From NCBI RefSeq assembly GCF_003151075.1, contig NZ_CP029482.1, positions 1,674,001-1,738,000 of the forward strand: a DNA stretch of 64,000 nucleotides. Reading direction: 5' to 3'. Source of the DNA: Pseudomonas sp. 31-12. Lineage in GTDB: Bacteria > Pseudomonadota > Gammaproteobacteria > Pseudomonadales > Pseudomonadaceae. The notes under the pieces were generated by a model that saw nothing but the letters and a program-made list of their open reading frames with translations, did not search any database and had not been told where the DNA came from. The position numbers and the translations under genes are program-made. How positions within the stretch are numbered: position 1 is the stretch's first letter; the number at the start of each line of letters is the position of its first letter. Of this stretch, positions 54,397 to 63,182 are shown piece after piece.

Positions 54397-54530
54397 TGTG
54401 GCGAGGGAGCTTGCTCCCGTTGGGCTGCGAAGCAGCCCCAGAACCATGCACCACAGTATTTTCGGTAAACCGCGTTGTTTGCGTTTACGACTGCTTCGCA
54501 GCCGAGCGGGAGCAAGCTCCCTCGCCACAG
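54397..54530. repeat. Second-family REPIN, long form
   Basis: 134 bases with arms tgtggcgagggagcttgctc and its complement ending gccacag, and the inner gctgcgaagcagcc / gctgcttcgcagc pair. A partial extra copy (gcggcgagggggcttgctg) precedes it at 54380. Same class as the element at 47737. Confidence 0.88.
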
Positions 54531-54546
54531 TCGCTTGTGTTCATGA

Positions 54547-55368
54547 TCAATAAAACATCGATCGTGATTCTTCCAGATCGCGGCACATCGCCTCGTTCTC
54601 CGGATCGATCCCCAATTTCTTGAAGGCCGGTACGTTAAACACATCAAAGCGGGCGAGCGGATGGTCGGTGTCCTTGTGACAATACAGGCTGGCCACCTGA
54701 ACCAGATCGACATAATCGACCCGCTCCGACTGGCGTTCGAAATCCAGGTACAGCCCCGGCAACTGCACCAGCATTTCCGGGAATTCCCAGACCCTGAGCA
54801 GCTTGTCACCGATCAAGGGATGAATGCGGTCGATGACATGGTTGAGGCTGACCGGGTCGGACAGCAGTTCGTAGTGGTCTTCGGCATAGGTCAGAATCGG
54901 CAGCACGCCAATCTGATGAACCAGTCCGCCGAGGGCGGCCTGATCAGGCTTGAGTTGCGTGTAACTGCGGCACAGCGCATAGCTGACGCCAGCGATTTCC
55001 AGGCTTTTACGCCAGACCTCGCGCATTTTCTGTGCCACCACCTCAGAGCGGGCATGGAAAATCTGTTCCATCACCAGACCGATCGCCAGGTTACTGCTGT
55101 AGTTGACGCCCAGCCGCGTGATCGCCGTGTGCAGGTCAGTCACTTCCTGAGTCGCGCGCAGCAGCGGGCTATTGACCACTTTGATCAGGCGCGCCGACAA
55201 CGCCGTATCACGACCGATCACTTTGCTCAGGGTGCTGACACTGACTTCCGGATCTTCAGCGGCCTTGCGAATCTGCAGGGCCACTTCCGGTAACGTTGGC
55301 AGAACCAGGTCATCGTTATCGATGGCCTCAACCAAATCCTGTTGGACCTTATCCGCCAGCTCGCTCAT
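54547..55368 (-). CDS. HDOD domain protein
   Basis: 273 residues of the HDOD (HD-related output) domain: LPTLPEVALQIRKAAEDPEVSVSTLSKVIGRDTALSARLIKVVNSPL (about 23-70), ITRLGVNYSSNLAIGLVMEQ, and the degenerate HD region (ALCRSYTQLKPDQAALGGLVHQIGVLPI). Lacking the HD catalytic pair, HDOD proteins are signalling partners without enzymatic activity in most cases. It starts 35 bases from the stop of ygfZ and shares its strand. Confidence 0.88.
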   Translation of the reverse strand: MSELADKVQQDLVEAIDNDDLVLPTLPEVALQIRKAAEDPEVSVSTLSKVIGRDTALSARLIKVVNSPLLRATQEVTDLHTAITRLGVNYSSNLAIGLVMEQIFHARSEVVAQKMREVWRKSLEIAGVSYALCRSYTQLKPDQAALGGLVHQIGVLPILTYAEDHYELLSDPVSLNHVIDRIHPLIGDKLLRVWEFPEMLVQLPGLYLDFERQSERVDYVDLVQVASLYCHKDTDHPLARFDVFNVPAFKKLGIDPENEAMCRDLEESRSMFY

Positions 55369-55403
55369 TTCTTTTCTCTAGGGTGTTGCAACAAGTGCTG
55401 CGG

Positions 55404-56345
55404 TTAACGCTGGATTTCGCGATCGCGATCCAGTTGATAAGGCAGGTCTAGCAAGTGCAGGGCCGGCCCTTCGAGAGCTCCCAGATGAATGTCGCCACCT
55501 TCTGCTGCTTCGGCTTGCAGTACGGCCAGGAGTTCAATGTTTTGCCCGGCGTTGGCGGCCAGCACCACTTCGCCGATCGAACTGCCGTGGGACGGGGAGA
55601 ACAGTGGCGTGCCGGGTTCAGGCAATTCGCTGGCATCCAGTTTCAGGCGATACAAGCGGCGCTTGAGTTTGCCCAGGTACTGCATGCGCGCGACGATTTC
55701 CTGGCCGGTGTAGCAACCCTTTTTGAAACTTACGCCGCCGACGGCTTGCAGATTGAGCATCTGCGGGATGAACAACTCGCGGGTGCTCGGCATGACCTGG
55801 CCGATCCCCGCGCGGATCTGGCCCAGCAGCCATTGATTCAGAGTGCCTTCGGCCAGCAGAACGGACAGCTTGCCCTTGGTGGCATTGGCCTGATCGGCAG
55901 CGACCCACAGTTCGGCGCGATCCGGCGAGACGCGAATGGCAATCAGACCTTCATGGCGCGCGACGCTGTCGGTGTCTGCCGGCAACTCAAGTCCCAGGCT
56001 ACTCAGTGCGACATCGCCATGATCGAGGCCGAAGCGGACCCAAGCGGCGCTTTCATCGGTCAGCTTGGACTTGGAGAACACGGCATACTTTTTCAGGTCC
56101 GCCAACTGCGGTTCGAGCAGTTCGGTGGCCATCGCCAGCAGAACGCCGTCGCCTTCCAGCACGATGCGGAAACTCGACTGCATCCGGCCTTTCTGCGTGC
56201 AGCGGGCGCCGAGGCTGGCCTGGGTGTCGGTCAGGTAATTGAGGTTGCAGGTCAATTGGCCTTGCAGGAATTTGCTGGCGTCCGCGCCGCGGACTGCAAG
56301 AACGCCTTCATGGGACAGGGTGCAGAAAAAAGCAGAATCGGCCAT
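55404..56345 (-). CDS. ygfZ: Folate-binding Fe-S biogenesis protein YgfZ
   Basis: 313 residues of the YgfZ/GcvT-related family. The diagnostic K-G-C-Y-T-G-Q-E motif with its conserved Cys is present as KKGCYTGQEIVARMQYLGKL. The N-terminal ALRGADASKFLQGQLTCN-type region is also present. The protein supports iron-sulfur enzyme assembly and folate use. It is divergent from sdhE, an arrangement seen widely in gamma-proteobacteria. Confidence 0.92.
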   Translation of the reverse strand: MADSAFFCTLSHEGVLAVRGADASKFLQGQLTCNLNYLTDTQASLGARCTQKGRMQSSFRIVLEGDGVLLAMATELLEPQLADLKKYAVFSKSKLTDESAAWVRFGLDHGDVALSSLGLELPADTDSVARHEGLIAIRVSPDRAELWVAADQANATKGKLSVLLAEGTLNQWLLGQIRAGIGQVMPSTRELFIPQMLNLQAVGGVSFKKGCYTGQEIVARMQYLGKLKRRLYRLKLDASELPEPGTPLFSPSHGSSIGEVVLAANAGQNIELLAVLQAEAAEGGDIHLGALEGPALHLLDLPYQLDRDREIQR

Positions 56346-56494
56346 GGGTCATCGCAGGGTAAAGAGTCTGGGGGACATCATAAGGGGGCGCTCTCGAAAT
56401 GGGTAGTTCACAAAGGATCGATGGCGCCCGACCAAAGCCGAGTGTTCGACCGGGCTCGGGGCTGTATACTTGCCGCCTATTTGAGGAGCGCTCC

Positions 56495-56749
56495 ATGGTC
56501 GAAGATGTTGAACTGAATCGCCTCTACTGGCACAGCCGCCGCGGCATGCTCGAGCTTGACGTATTGCTGGTGCCGTTCGTGAAAGAGGTCTACCCGCACC
56601 TCAACGACGTCGACCGCGATTGCTACCGCAAGTTGCTCGAATGCGAAGATCAGGACATGTTCGGCTGGTTCATGGAACGCGCCGAATCGGAAGATCCGGA
56701 GCTTCAGCGCATGGTCCGCATGATCCTGGATCGTGTCCAGCCCAAGTAA
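56495..56749 (+). CDS. sdhE: Succinate dehydrogenase flavinylation factor SdhE
   Basis: 84 residues with the SdhE R-G-M motif ([16 protein letters not shown]) and [19 protein letters not shown], exactly the usual length. It attaches FAD to succinate dehydrogenase SdhA. The ATG follows GAGGAGCGCTCC. The gene overlaps the next by 17 bases (GTG at 56733), so they are translationally coupled. Confidence 0.93.
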   Translation: MVEDVELNRLYWHSRRGMLELDVLLVPFVKEVYPHLNDVDRDCYRKLLECEDQDMFGWFMERAESEDPELQRMVRMILDRVQPK

Positions 56750-57185
56750 TGCGTTCGAATGCCGCTGGCATGCCTCGCGGCAGTTGCTGGCGGCGTATCT
56801 TGTGGCCCAGCTGTTCGCGCTGGGTTCGTTGTTTCTTCTCTCGATTCCAGTCTGGGCGCTTTTGCTCGGCATTACGCTGTGCGTGGTTCACGGCGTTTGG
56901 CTGCTGCCGCGACAGATTTTGCTGACGCATCCACGGGCATACCGCGGCTTGCGTCGCGATGCCGATGGCTGGCAGTTGTGGAATCAGGCCTCAGGTTGGC
57001 AACCCGTGCAGCTGCGGCCGGACAGCCTGGCGTTGCCGTTGGTCGTGGTGCTGCGTTTTCGACTGTCAGGAGAGCGACGGGTCAGATCGATCTGCGTTCC
57101 CCGGGATTCGCAGGCGGCGGATGTGCACCGACGCCTGCGCGTGAGGCTCACATTCAGTCGGCGTAGGTGGGCGGCACCAGAATAG
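56733..57185 (+). CDS. YgfX-like (CptA) membrane protein
   Basis: 150 residues, beginning with GTG inside sdhE. Two close membrane helices ([28 protein letters not shown] and [13 protein letters not shown]) are followed by a soluble tail. The arrangement and topology match YgfX, the partner of SdhE in E. coli. Its 3' end overlaps the convergent nadB by 32 bases. Function in Pseudomonas is not established. Confidence 0.85.
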   Translation: MSSPSNAFECRWHASRQLLAAYLVAQLFALGSLFLLSIPVWALLLGITLCVVHGVWLLPRQILLTHPRAYRGLRRDADGWQLWNQASGWQPVQLRPDSLALPLVVVLRFRLSGERRVRSICVPRDSQAADVHRRLRVRLTFSRRRWAAPE

Positions 57186-58770
57186 TGTCCAGCGCGACCG
57201 GCAGCATGTCCGGATAGTCGAGGGTGTAATGCAGGCCACGACTTTCCTTGCGCTCCATGGCGGACTGGATCATCAGTTCCGCCACTTGGGCCAGGTTGCG
57301 CAACTCGATCAAGTCCCGACTGACTTTATAGTTGCTGTAGAACTCGTCGATTTCGTCCAGCAACAGCCGCACGCGGTGCTGCGCGCGTTGCAAGCGCTTG
57401 TTGGTGCGCACGATACCCACGTAGTCCCACATGAATCGCCGCAATTCATCCCAGTTGTGCGCAATGATCACGTCTTCGTCGGAATCGGTGACCTGGCTCG
57501 CATCCCAGACGGGCAGGGCGATCGGAATCGAAACCTGCGGTAACTGTTCCAGAATGTCCGCCGCCGCCGAACGGGCGTAGACGAAACACTCCAGCAGCGA
57601 ATTGCTGGCCATGCGGTTGGCGCCGTGCAGGCCGGTGAAACTGGTTTCGCCGATGGCATACAGCCCCGGCACGTCGGTGCGACCATTCTGATCGACCATC
57701 ACGCCGCCGCAGGTGTAGTGCGCCGCCGGAACCACGGGAATCGGTTGCTTGGTGATGTCGATGGAAAACTCGAGGCAGCGTTCATACACCGTCGGGAAGT
57801 GGGTCTTGATGAACGCTTCGGGCTTGTGGCTGATGTCCAGGTAGACGCAGTCGACACCCAGGCGCTTCATCTCATGGTCGATGGCGCGGGCGACGATGTC
57901 CCGGGGCGCGAGCTCGGCACGCGGGTCGAAGCGCTGCATGAAGCGTTCGCCGTTGGGCAGCTTCAGATGTGCACCTTCGCCACGCAAGGCTTCGGTGATC
58001 AGGAAACTCTTGGCTTGCGGGTGATAAAGACAGGTCGGGTGGAACTGGTTGAATTCCAGATTCGCCACCCGGCAGCCCGAACGCCACGCCATGGCGATGC
58101 CGTCACCGCAGGCTCCATCGGGGTTGCTGGTATAGAGGTAGACCTTGGCCGCGCCACCGGAGGCGAGGATCACGAATCGTGCGCCGTAGGTGTCGACTTC
58201 GCCAGTGCCGCGATTCAGCACGTAAGCGCCGAGGCAGCGATCGCCTTCGAGGCCCAGGCGTTTTTCGGTGATCAGATCGATGGCGACCCGCTGCTCAAGC
58301 AGCTCGATATTGGGTCTCAGTCTGGCCTGGGCGAGCAAAGTTCTGAAGATCGCTGCGCCCGTGGCATCGGCGGCATGAATGATGCGTCGATGGCTGTGAC
58401 CGCCTTCGCGGGTCAGATGAAACTCGAATCCACCGTCTTCGGTGCCGGATTGTTCATCGCGGGTAAACGGTACGCCTTGGTCGATCAGCCACTGGATGGC
58501 TTCTTTACTGTGCTCGACGGTGAAGCGCACGGCGTCTTCGTGGCAGAGTCCACCGCCGGCATTGAGGGTGTCATCGACGTGGGATTCGACAGTATCGGTA
58601 TCATCCAGAACGGCAGCGACGCCGCCCTGGGCCCAAAACGTCGAGCCGTTGGCGAGGTCGCCTTTGCTCAGTACGGCGATGCGCAAATGACTGGGCAAGG
58701 TCAGCGCAAGGCTCAAACCGGCAGCGCCGCTGCCAATGACCAGAACATCGTGTTGAAACTGTTGGCTCAT
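57154..58770 (-). CDS. nadB: L-aspartate oxidase
   Basis: 538 residues, FAD flavoprotein that makes iminoaspartate for NAD synthesis. The N-terminal FAD motif is [18 protein letters not shown], and [17 protein letters not shown] and [11 protein letters not shown] regions belong to the SdhA/NadB family; [16 protein letters not shown] and [15 protein letters not shown] are diagnostic. A C-terminal helical extension ends with [14 protein letters not shown] 58770 is preferred; the frame is open to 58881 without homology. Divergent from algU, the usual arrangement in Pseudomonas. Confidence 0.95.
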   Translation of the reverse strand: MSQQFQHDVLVIGSGAAGLSLALTLPSHLRIAVLSKGDLANGSTFWAQGGVAAVLDDTDTVESHVDDTLNAGGGLCHEDAVRFTVEHSKEAIQWLIDQGVPFTRDEQSGTEDGGFEFHLTREGGHSHRRIIHAADATGAAIFRTLLAQARLRPNIELLEQRVAIDLITEKRLGLEGDRCLGAYVLNRGTGEVDTYGARFVILASGGAAKVYLYTSNPDGACGDGIAMAWRSGCRVANLEFNQFHPTCLYHPQAKSFLITEALRGEGAHLKLPNGERFMQRFDPRAELAPRDIVARAIDHEMKRLGVDCVYLDISHKPEAFIKTHFPTVYERCLEFSIDITKQPIPVVPAAHYTCGGVMVDQNGRTDVPGLYAIGETSFTGLHGANRMASNSLLECFVYARSAAADILEQLPQVSIPIALPVWDASQVTDSDEDVIIAHNWDELRRFMWDYVGIVRTNKRLQRAQHRVRLLLDEIDEFYSNYKVSRDLIELRNLAQVAELMIQSAMERKESRGLHYTLDYPDMLPVALDTILVPPTYAD

Positions 58771-58927
58771 TTCAGGATTCCGCTCAAAGCGACCCGGGTC
58801 GGGGTTGGCGCAAGACTCCTGGAACGGCGAGTCAAGGTAGCCACACAGCCCACTAGTATATAGAGGGGGGGAGCGGCACAATACCCGAGCGCATATGGCA
58901 TTGTGAAACTACTGTGACGGAAAATAC

Positions 58928-58950
58928 CCGACGCTTCGTCGGATGTTTTT
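58928..58950. terminator. Hairpin with T-run in the nadB-algU gap
   Basis: Stem CCGACG / CGTCGG with a three-base loop followed by ATGTTTTTT on the plus strand. It lies between the divergent nadB and algU starts. It may be an attenuator or insulator for algU transcription rather than a classical 3' terminator. Confidence 0.5.
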
Positions 58951-59049
58951 TCGGCCGGTTCGGTGACTAGGCGACTGTATCAACGATTTAACAGTCTTTT
59001 TCTATTCACGGTTGCACAATGTCCCTTTCGTCCGGCTATAAATATTTGG

Positions 59050-59077
59050 AACTTTTGCCAAAGGCCCAAGATCAATA
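59050..59077 (+). promoter_or_regulatory. Candidate AlgU-type promoter, distal
   Basis: GAACTT at 59050-59055, 17 bases, then TCAAT, close to the AlgU/sigma-E consensus GAACTT-N16/17-TCTGA. It lies 270 bases upstream of algU. Autoregulation of algU is established in P. aeruginosa; for this copy it is inferred. Confidence 0.55.
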
Positions 59078-59242
59078 GACGGTGCCTGAAAAGAAGGACA
59101 GTGTCGGTTTCAGGACGGGGCTCGTGGTTTGGCCCTGGCCAGTGAATCCGACAACAAGATTATTCGCGCAGCCGGGTCATGCCGAGCTGCGCTTTTCGTG
59201 CGTGCCAAATCAGAGCCCGCAGGAAACTTGCTTGGAGGGGGA

Positions 59243-59270
59243 GAACTTTTGCGAAAAGCCCGAGTCTATG
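59243..59270 (+). promoter_or_regulatory. Candidate AlgU-type promoter, proximal
   Basis: GAACTT at 59243-59248, 16 bases (TTGCGAAAAGCCCGAG), then TCTATG at 59265, a closer match to the AlgU consensus than the distal one. It starts about 65 bases before the algU ATG. Positive autoregulation is the natural reading. Confidence 0.6.
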
Positions 59271-59328
59271 TTTGCAAGTCTGGTCGTTTAGTTATGCAAG
59301 CCTCCTCCGAGCTTATCGAGGAGTGTTC

Positions 59329-59910
59329 ATGCTAACCCAGGAAGAGGATCAGCAGCTCGTCGAGCGCGTTCAGCGCGGCGACAAGCGAGCTTTCGATCTG
59401 CTAGTGCTGAAATACCAGCACAAAATTCTCGGGTTGATCGTGCGTTTCGTGCACGACACCCATGAAGCCCAGGATGTGGCACAGGAAGCCTTTATCAAGG
59501 CCTACCGCGCACTTGGAAACTTTCGCGGAGACAGCGCGTTTTATACGTGGCTTTACCGCATCGCCATCAACACGGCGAAGAATTATCTGGTTTCACGCGG
59601 CCGTCGGCCGCCGGATAGCGATGTCAGTTCCGAAGATGCAGAGTTCTACGATGGCGATCATGGCCTCAAGGATCTCGAGTCGCCAGAGCGCGCATTGCTG
59701 CGGGATGAGATCGAAGGCACCGTCCATCGAACCATTCAGCAACTGCCAGAAGATTTGCGTACGGCGTTAACTTTACGTGAATTCGATGGTCTGAGTTACG
59801 AGGACATTGCGGCCGTCATGCAATGTCCGGTGGGTACCGTGCGCTCCCGGATTTTCCGCGCTCGGGAGGCCATCGATAAAGCCCTGCAGCCGTTGTTGCA
59901 GGAAAACTGA
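59329..59910 (+). CDS. algU: Extracytoplasmic sigma factor AlgU (RpoE)
   Basis: 193 residues, sigma-70 regions 2 (YQHKILGLIVRFVHDTHEAQDVAQEAFIKAYRAL) and 4 (LREFDGLSYEDIAAVMQCPVGTVRSRIFRAREA), near-identical in pattern to P. aeruginosa AlgU. It controls alginate, cell-wall stress and its own expression. ATG 59329 has GAGGAGTGTTC upstream; the longer frame to 59179 has no homology. First gene of algU-mucA-mucB. Confidence 0.95.
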   Translation: MLTQEEDQQLVERVQRGDKRAFDLLVLKYQHKILGLIVRFVHDTHEAQDVAQEAFIKAYRALGNFRGDSAFYTWLYRIAINTAKNYLVSRGRRPPDSDVSSEDAEFYDGDHGLKDLESPERALLRDEIEGTVHRTIQQLPEDLRTALTLREFDGLSYEDIAAVMQCPVGTVRSRIFRAREAIDKALQPLLQEN

Positions 59911-59940
59911 GACAGCGGCGATAGCCAAGAGAGGAACGCC

Positions 59941-60528
59941 ATGAGTCGTGAAGCCCTGCAGGAATCGCTGTCCGCAGTGATGGATAACGAAGCGGACGAA
60001 CTGGAATTGCGTCGGGTATTGAATGCCTTTGACGATGTTGAAACCCGTGAAACATGGGCTCGTTATCAGATCGCTCGGGCAGTTATGCACAAGGATCTGC
60101 TGCTTCCACGTCTGGACATCGCCGCGGCAGTTTCTGCTGCTTTGGCCGACGAAGCCGTACCGGCAAAAACTTCCCGTGGTCCATGGCGCAGCCTGGGTCG
60201 TCTGGCTGTCGCTGCTTCGGTGACCGTTGCCGTATTGGCAGGTGTGCGTCTGTACAACCAGGACGAGATCGCGGGTGTCGAACTTGCTCAGCAATCCACT
60301 CAACCGGGTCTGGCCGTTCCTCAGGTCAAGGGTCCAGCTGTGTTGGCAGGCTACAATGAGAGTTCGGAAGCCACTGGCCCTATGGCCAACGGCGTATTGC
60401 AAGGTCAACCAGGCTGGCACGATCAGCGTCTGCCAGGCTACTTGCGCCAACATGCTCAACAAGCTGCATTGAAAGGTACTGAGAGCGCTCTGCCTTACGC
60501 TCGTGCAGCAAGCCTGGAAAACCGTTAA
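59941..60528 (+). CDS. mucA: Anti-sigma factor MucA
   Basis: 195 residues. The cytosolic N-domain (SREALQESLSAVMDNEADEL, about 1-80) binds AlgU, one membrane helix follows (SLGRLAVAASVTVAVLAGVRL, about 83-103), and a periplasmic C-domain ends in ENR. No truncation or frameshift is present, so the wild-type regulated form is expected rather than a mucoid allele. It starts 30 bases after algU and is the substrate of the AlgW/MucP cascade in Pseudomonas. Confidence 0.95.
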   Translation: MSREALQESLSAVMDNEADELELRRVLNAFDDVETRETWARYQIARAVMHKDLLLPRLDIAAAVSAALADEAVPAKTSRGPWRSLGRLAVAASVTVAVLAGVRLYNQDEIAGVELAQQSTQPGLAVPQVKGPAVLAGYNESSEATGPMANGVLQGQPGWHDQRLPGYLRQHAQQAALKGTESALPYARAASLENR

Positions 60529-60536
60529 GGAGGATC

Positions 60537-61493
60537 ATGCGCGCCATACCTCTACTTTCGCTTCTGCTCGGTGGCTGGTTTGTTGTTCCAGCCCACGCCG
60601 ATGAAGCCCAGGACTGGTTAACCCGTCTTGGTCAGGCCGAGCAACAGCAAAGCTTCCACGGCACTTTCGTTTACGAGCGTAACGGTAGTTTTTCTACCCA
60701 TAACATCTGGCACCGTGTCCAGGATGGCAAGGTCCGCGAGCGTTTACTCCAGCTCGACGGCTCCGCACAGGAAGTCGTGCGCATTGATGGGCATACTCAA
60801 TGCGTCAGCGGCACCCTGATAGCAGGGCTCGGGGATTCTCCCAACTCCGCTGCTCGTGCACTCGATCCACAAAAGTTAAAGAATTGGTATGAGCTTGCCG
60901 TCATTGGCAAGTCGCGTGTGGCTGGGCGTGCGGCAGTGATTGTTTCACTGAAGCCACGTGATCAGCATCGCTACGGTTTTGAACTTCACCTCGATAAAGA
61001 AACCGGCTTGCCGCTGAAGTCATTGCTGCTCAATGACAAAGGGCAGTTGCTGGAGCGTTTCCAGTTCACCCAGTTGAATACTGCCAGCGTGCCATCAGAC
61101 ACCGACTTGCAGGCAGGTGAAGATTGCAAGCCTGTCAACCTCGACGGTGACAAGGCTTCTGCGGTCAAGGCTGCCCAGGTTTGGCATTCGGATTGGCTTC
61201 CCCCCGGTTTCGAGTTGATCAGCAGCAGCTCCCGCAAGGATCCAGAGACCAAAACCCAGGTCAACAGTCTGATGTACGACGACGGTCTGGCGAGGTTCTC
61301 GGTATTCCTCGAGCCACTGAACGGTGCCACCCTCACAGACACCCGCACCCAGTTAGGCCCTACCGTTGCTGTTTCTCGACGCTTGACGACGCCTCAAGGT
61401 GAGATGATGGTGACTGTTGTCGGTGAAATTCCAATTGGTACTGCTGAACGGATTGCGCTGTCCATGCGCTCTGATGCCACTGCAACCAAATAG
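60537..61493 (+). CDS. mucB: Sigma factor regulator MucB (RseB-like)
   Basis: 318 residues with a signal peptide (MRAIPLLSLLLGGWFVVPAHA) and two RseB-like domains: a LolA-like N-domain (DWLTRLGQAEQQQSFHGTFVYERN) and a C-domain ending TAERIALSMRSDATATK. MucB binds periplasmic MucA and blocks its cleavage. It starts eight bases after mucA; ATG 60537 follows AAGGAGGATC. Confidence 0.93.
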   Translation: MRAIPLLSLLLGGWFVVPAHADEAQDWLTRLGQAEQQQSFHGTFVYERNGSFSTHNIWHRVQDGKVRERLLQLDGSAQEVVRIDGHTQCVSGTLIAGLGDSPNSAARALDPQKLKNWYELAVIGKSRVAGRAAVIVSLKPRDQHRYGFELHLDKETGLPLKSLLLNDKGQLLERFQFTQLNTASVPSDTDLQAGEDCKPVNLDGDKASAVKAAQVWHSDWLPPGFELISSSSRKDPETKTQVNSLMYDDGLARFSVFLEPLNGATLTDTRTQLGPTVAVSRRLTTPQGEMMVTVVGEIPIGTAERIALSMRSDATATK

Positions 61494-61556
61494 TGAGCTG
61501 ATATCGAAATGTTTGGTGAACATTTCAATTTGCAAGAAAACCTGAATTTTTCTATA

Positions 61557-61590
61557 GGTCAGAGCCTCACGGCTCTGGCCTTGTTTTGTT
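61557..61590 (+). terminator. Intrinsic terminator between mucB and mucD
   Basis: Stem GGTCAGAGCC / GGCTCTGGCC (ten base pairs, one G-U) with a four-base loop and TTGTTTTGTT after it. It lies in the 182-base gap after mucB, where mucC would stand in P. aeruginosa. Confidence 0.75.
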
Positions 61591-61675
61591 GTTCCCGGAA
61601 CAAAAATACCGGCGTATCTTTCCCGGTGTTCCTTGCTCCATATCGCTTAACCATGCTCGTCGTAACGGGAGCCGT

Positions 61676-63103
61676 ATGTCGATACCACGCTTGAAGTCTT
61701 ATCTTTCCATTTTTGCCACCGTGTTGGTGCTCGGTCAGGCGGTCACTGCTCAAGCAGTCGAATTGCCGGACTTCACCCAACTGGTCGAGCAGGCCTCACC
61801 CGCGGTGGTGAACATCAGTACCACGCAAAAGCTGCCGGACCGCAGAGTGTCCAGCCAGATGCCCGACCTTGAGGGCTTGCCACCAGCGCTGCGCGAGTTC
61901 TTCGAGCGGGGTATGCCGCAGCAGCCACGCTCGCCTCGCGGTGATCGCCAGCGTGAAGCACAGTCCTTGGGTTCGGGCTTTATCATTTCGCCAGACGGCT
62001 ACATCCTGACCAACAACCACGTGATCGCCGATGCCGACGAAATTCTGGTTCGTCTCTCCGACCGCAGTGAATTGAAAGCCAAGCTGGTCGGTACCGATCC
62101 ACGTTCCGACGTGGCGTTGCTGAAAATCGAAGGCAAGGATCTGCCAGTCCTGAAACTGGGCAAGTCCCAGGACCTGAAGGCTGGCCAGTGGGTCGTAGCG
62201 ATCGGTTCGCCGTTCGGTTTCGACCATACCGTGACCCAAGGTATCGTCAGTGCCGTCGGTCGTAGCCTGCCGAACGAAAACTATGTGCCTTTCATCCAGA
62301 CCGACGTGCCCATCAATCCGGGTAACTCAGGAGGACCGCTGTTCAACCTGGCCGGTGAAGTGGTCGGGATCAACTCGCAGATCTACACCCGTTCCGGTGG
62401 CTTCATGGGCGTATCGTTCGCGATCCCTATCGATGTGGCCATGGACGTTTCCAATCAGTTGAAAAGCGGCGGTAAAGTCAGCCGTGGCTGGTTGGGTGTC
62501 GTGATCCAGGAAGTGAACAAGGATCTGGCCGAGTCGTTCGGTCTTGAAAAGCCGGCCGGTGCGCTGGTGGCCCAGATCCAGGAAGACGGCCCGGCTGCCA
62601 AAGGTGATCTGCAAGTCGGCGACGTGATCCTGACCATGAACGGTCAACCGATCGTCATGTCTGCCGATCTGCCGCACCTGGTGGGCGCACTGAAAGAAGG
62701 CGAGAAGGCCAAACTTGAAGTGATTCGCGACGGCAAGCGCAAGAATGTCGAGCTGACGGTTGGCGCGATTCCTGACGAAGGTAAAGAGCTGGACTCGAAA
62801 CTCAAGTCTGGTGTCGAAACCAATAGCAATCGTCTGGGCGTTGCCGTCGCTGATCTGACTGCCGAGCAGAAGAAAACCTACGATCTCAAAGGTGGTGTGG
62901 TGATCAAGGAAGTTCAGGACGGTCCTGCATCGCTCATCGGCTTGCAGCCAAATGATGTGATCACTCACCTGAACAACCAGGCAATCAACGACAGCAAGGA
63001 GTTCGCTGAAATCGCCAAGGCACTGCCGAAGAATCGTTCGGTGTCCATGCGGGTTCTGCGTCAAGGTCGTGCCAGCTTCATCACCTTCAAACTGGCTGAA
63101 TAA
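61676..63103 (+). CDS. mucD: Periplasmic serine protease MucD (DegP/HtrA family)
   Basis: 475 residues: signal peptide (SYLSIFATVLVLGQAVTAQA), trypsin-like domain with the full triad (His in NNHVIADA, Asp in DPRSDVALLKIEG, Ser in GNSGGPLFNLAG) and two PDZ domains (about 265-355 and 375-470). MucD removes misfolded proteins and restrains AlgU activation. ATG 61676 follows CGGGAGCCGT; the frame to 61586 is non-homologous. A terminator before it implies its own promoter. Confidence 0.93.
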   Translation: MSIPRLKSYLSIFATVLVLGQAVTAQAVELPDFTQLVEQASPAVVNISTTQKLPDRRVSSQMPDLEGLPPALREFFERGMPQQPRSPRGDRQREAQSLGSGFIISPDGYILTNNHVIADADEILVRLSDRSELKAKLVGTDPRSDVALLKIEGKDLPVLKLGKSQDLKAGQWVVAIGSPFGFDHTVTQGIVSAVGRSLPNENYVPFIQTDVPINPGNSGGPLFNLAGEVVGINSQIYTRSGGFMGVSFAIPIDVAMDVSNQLKSGGKVSRGWLGVVIQEVNKDLAESFGLEKPAGALVAQIQEDGPAAKGDLQVGDVILTMNGQPIVMSADLPHLVGALKEGEKAKLEVIRDGKRKNVELTVGAIPDEGKELDSKLKSGVETNSNRLGVAVADLTAEQKKTYDLKGGVVIKEVQDGPASLIGLQPNDVITHLNNQAINDSKEFAEIAKALPKNRSVSMRVLRQGRASFITFKLAE

Positions 63104-63124
63104 ACCGGTTGTCGGCTGAATAAG

Positions 63125-63152
63125 AAACCGCCTCGCAAGAGGCGGTTTTTTT
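63125..63152. terminator. Intrinsic terminator after mucD
   Basis: A ten-base stem AAACCGCCTC / GAGGCGGTTT with GCAA loop and T7 after it, 21 bases past mucD. It also faces the convergent M48 gene. Confidence 0.92.
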
Positions 63153-63182
63153 GTGTCTGCGGTTTGTGTTCCGCAAGCAGGG

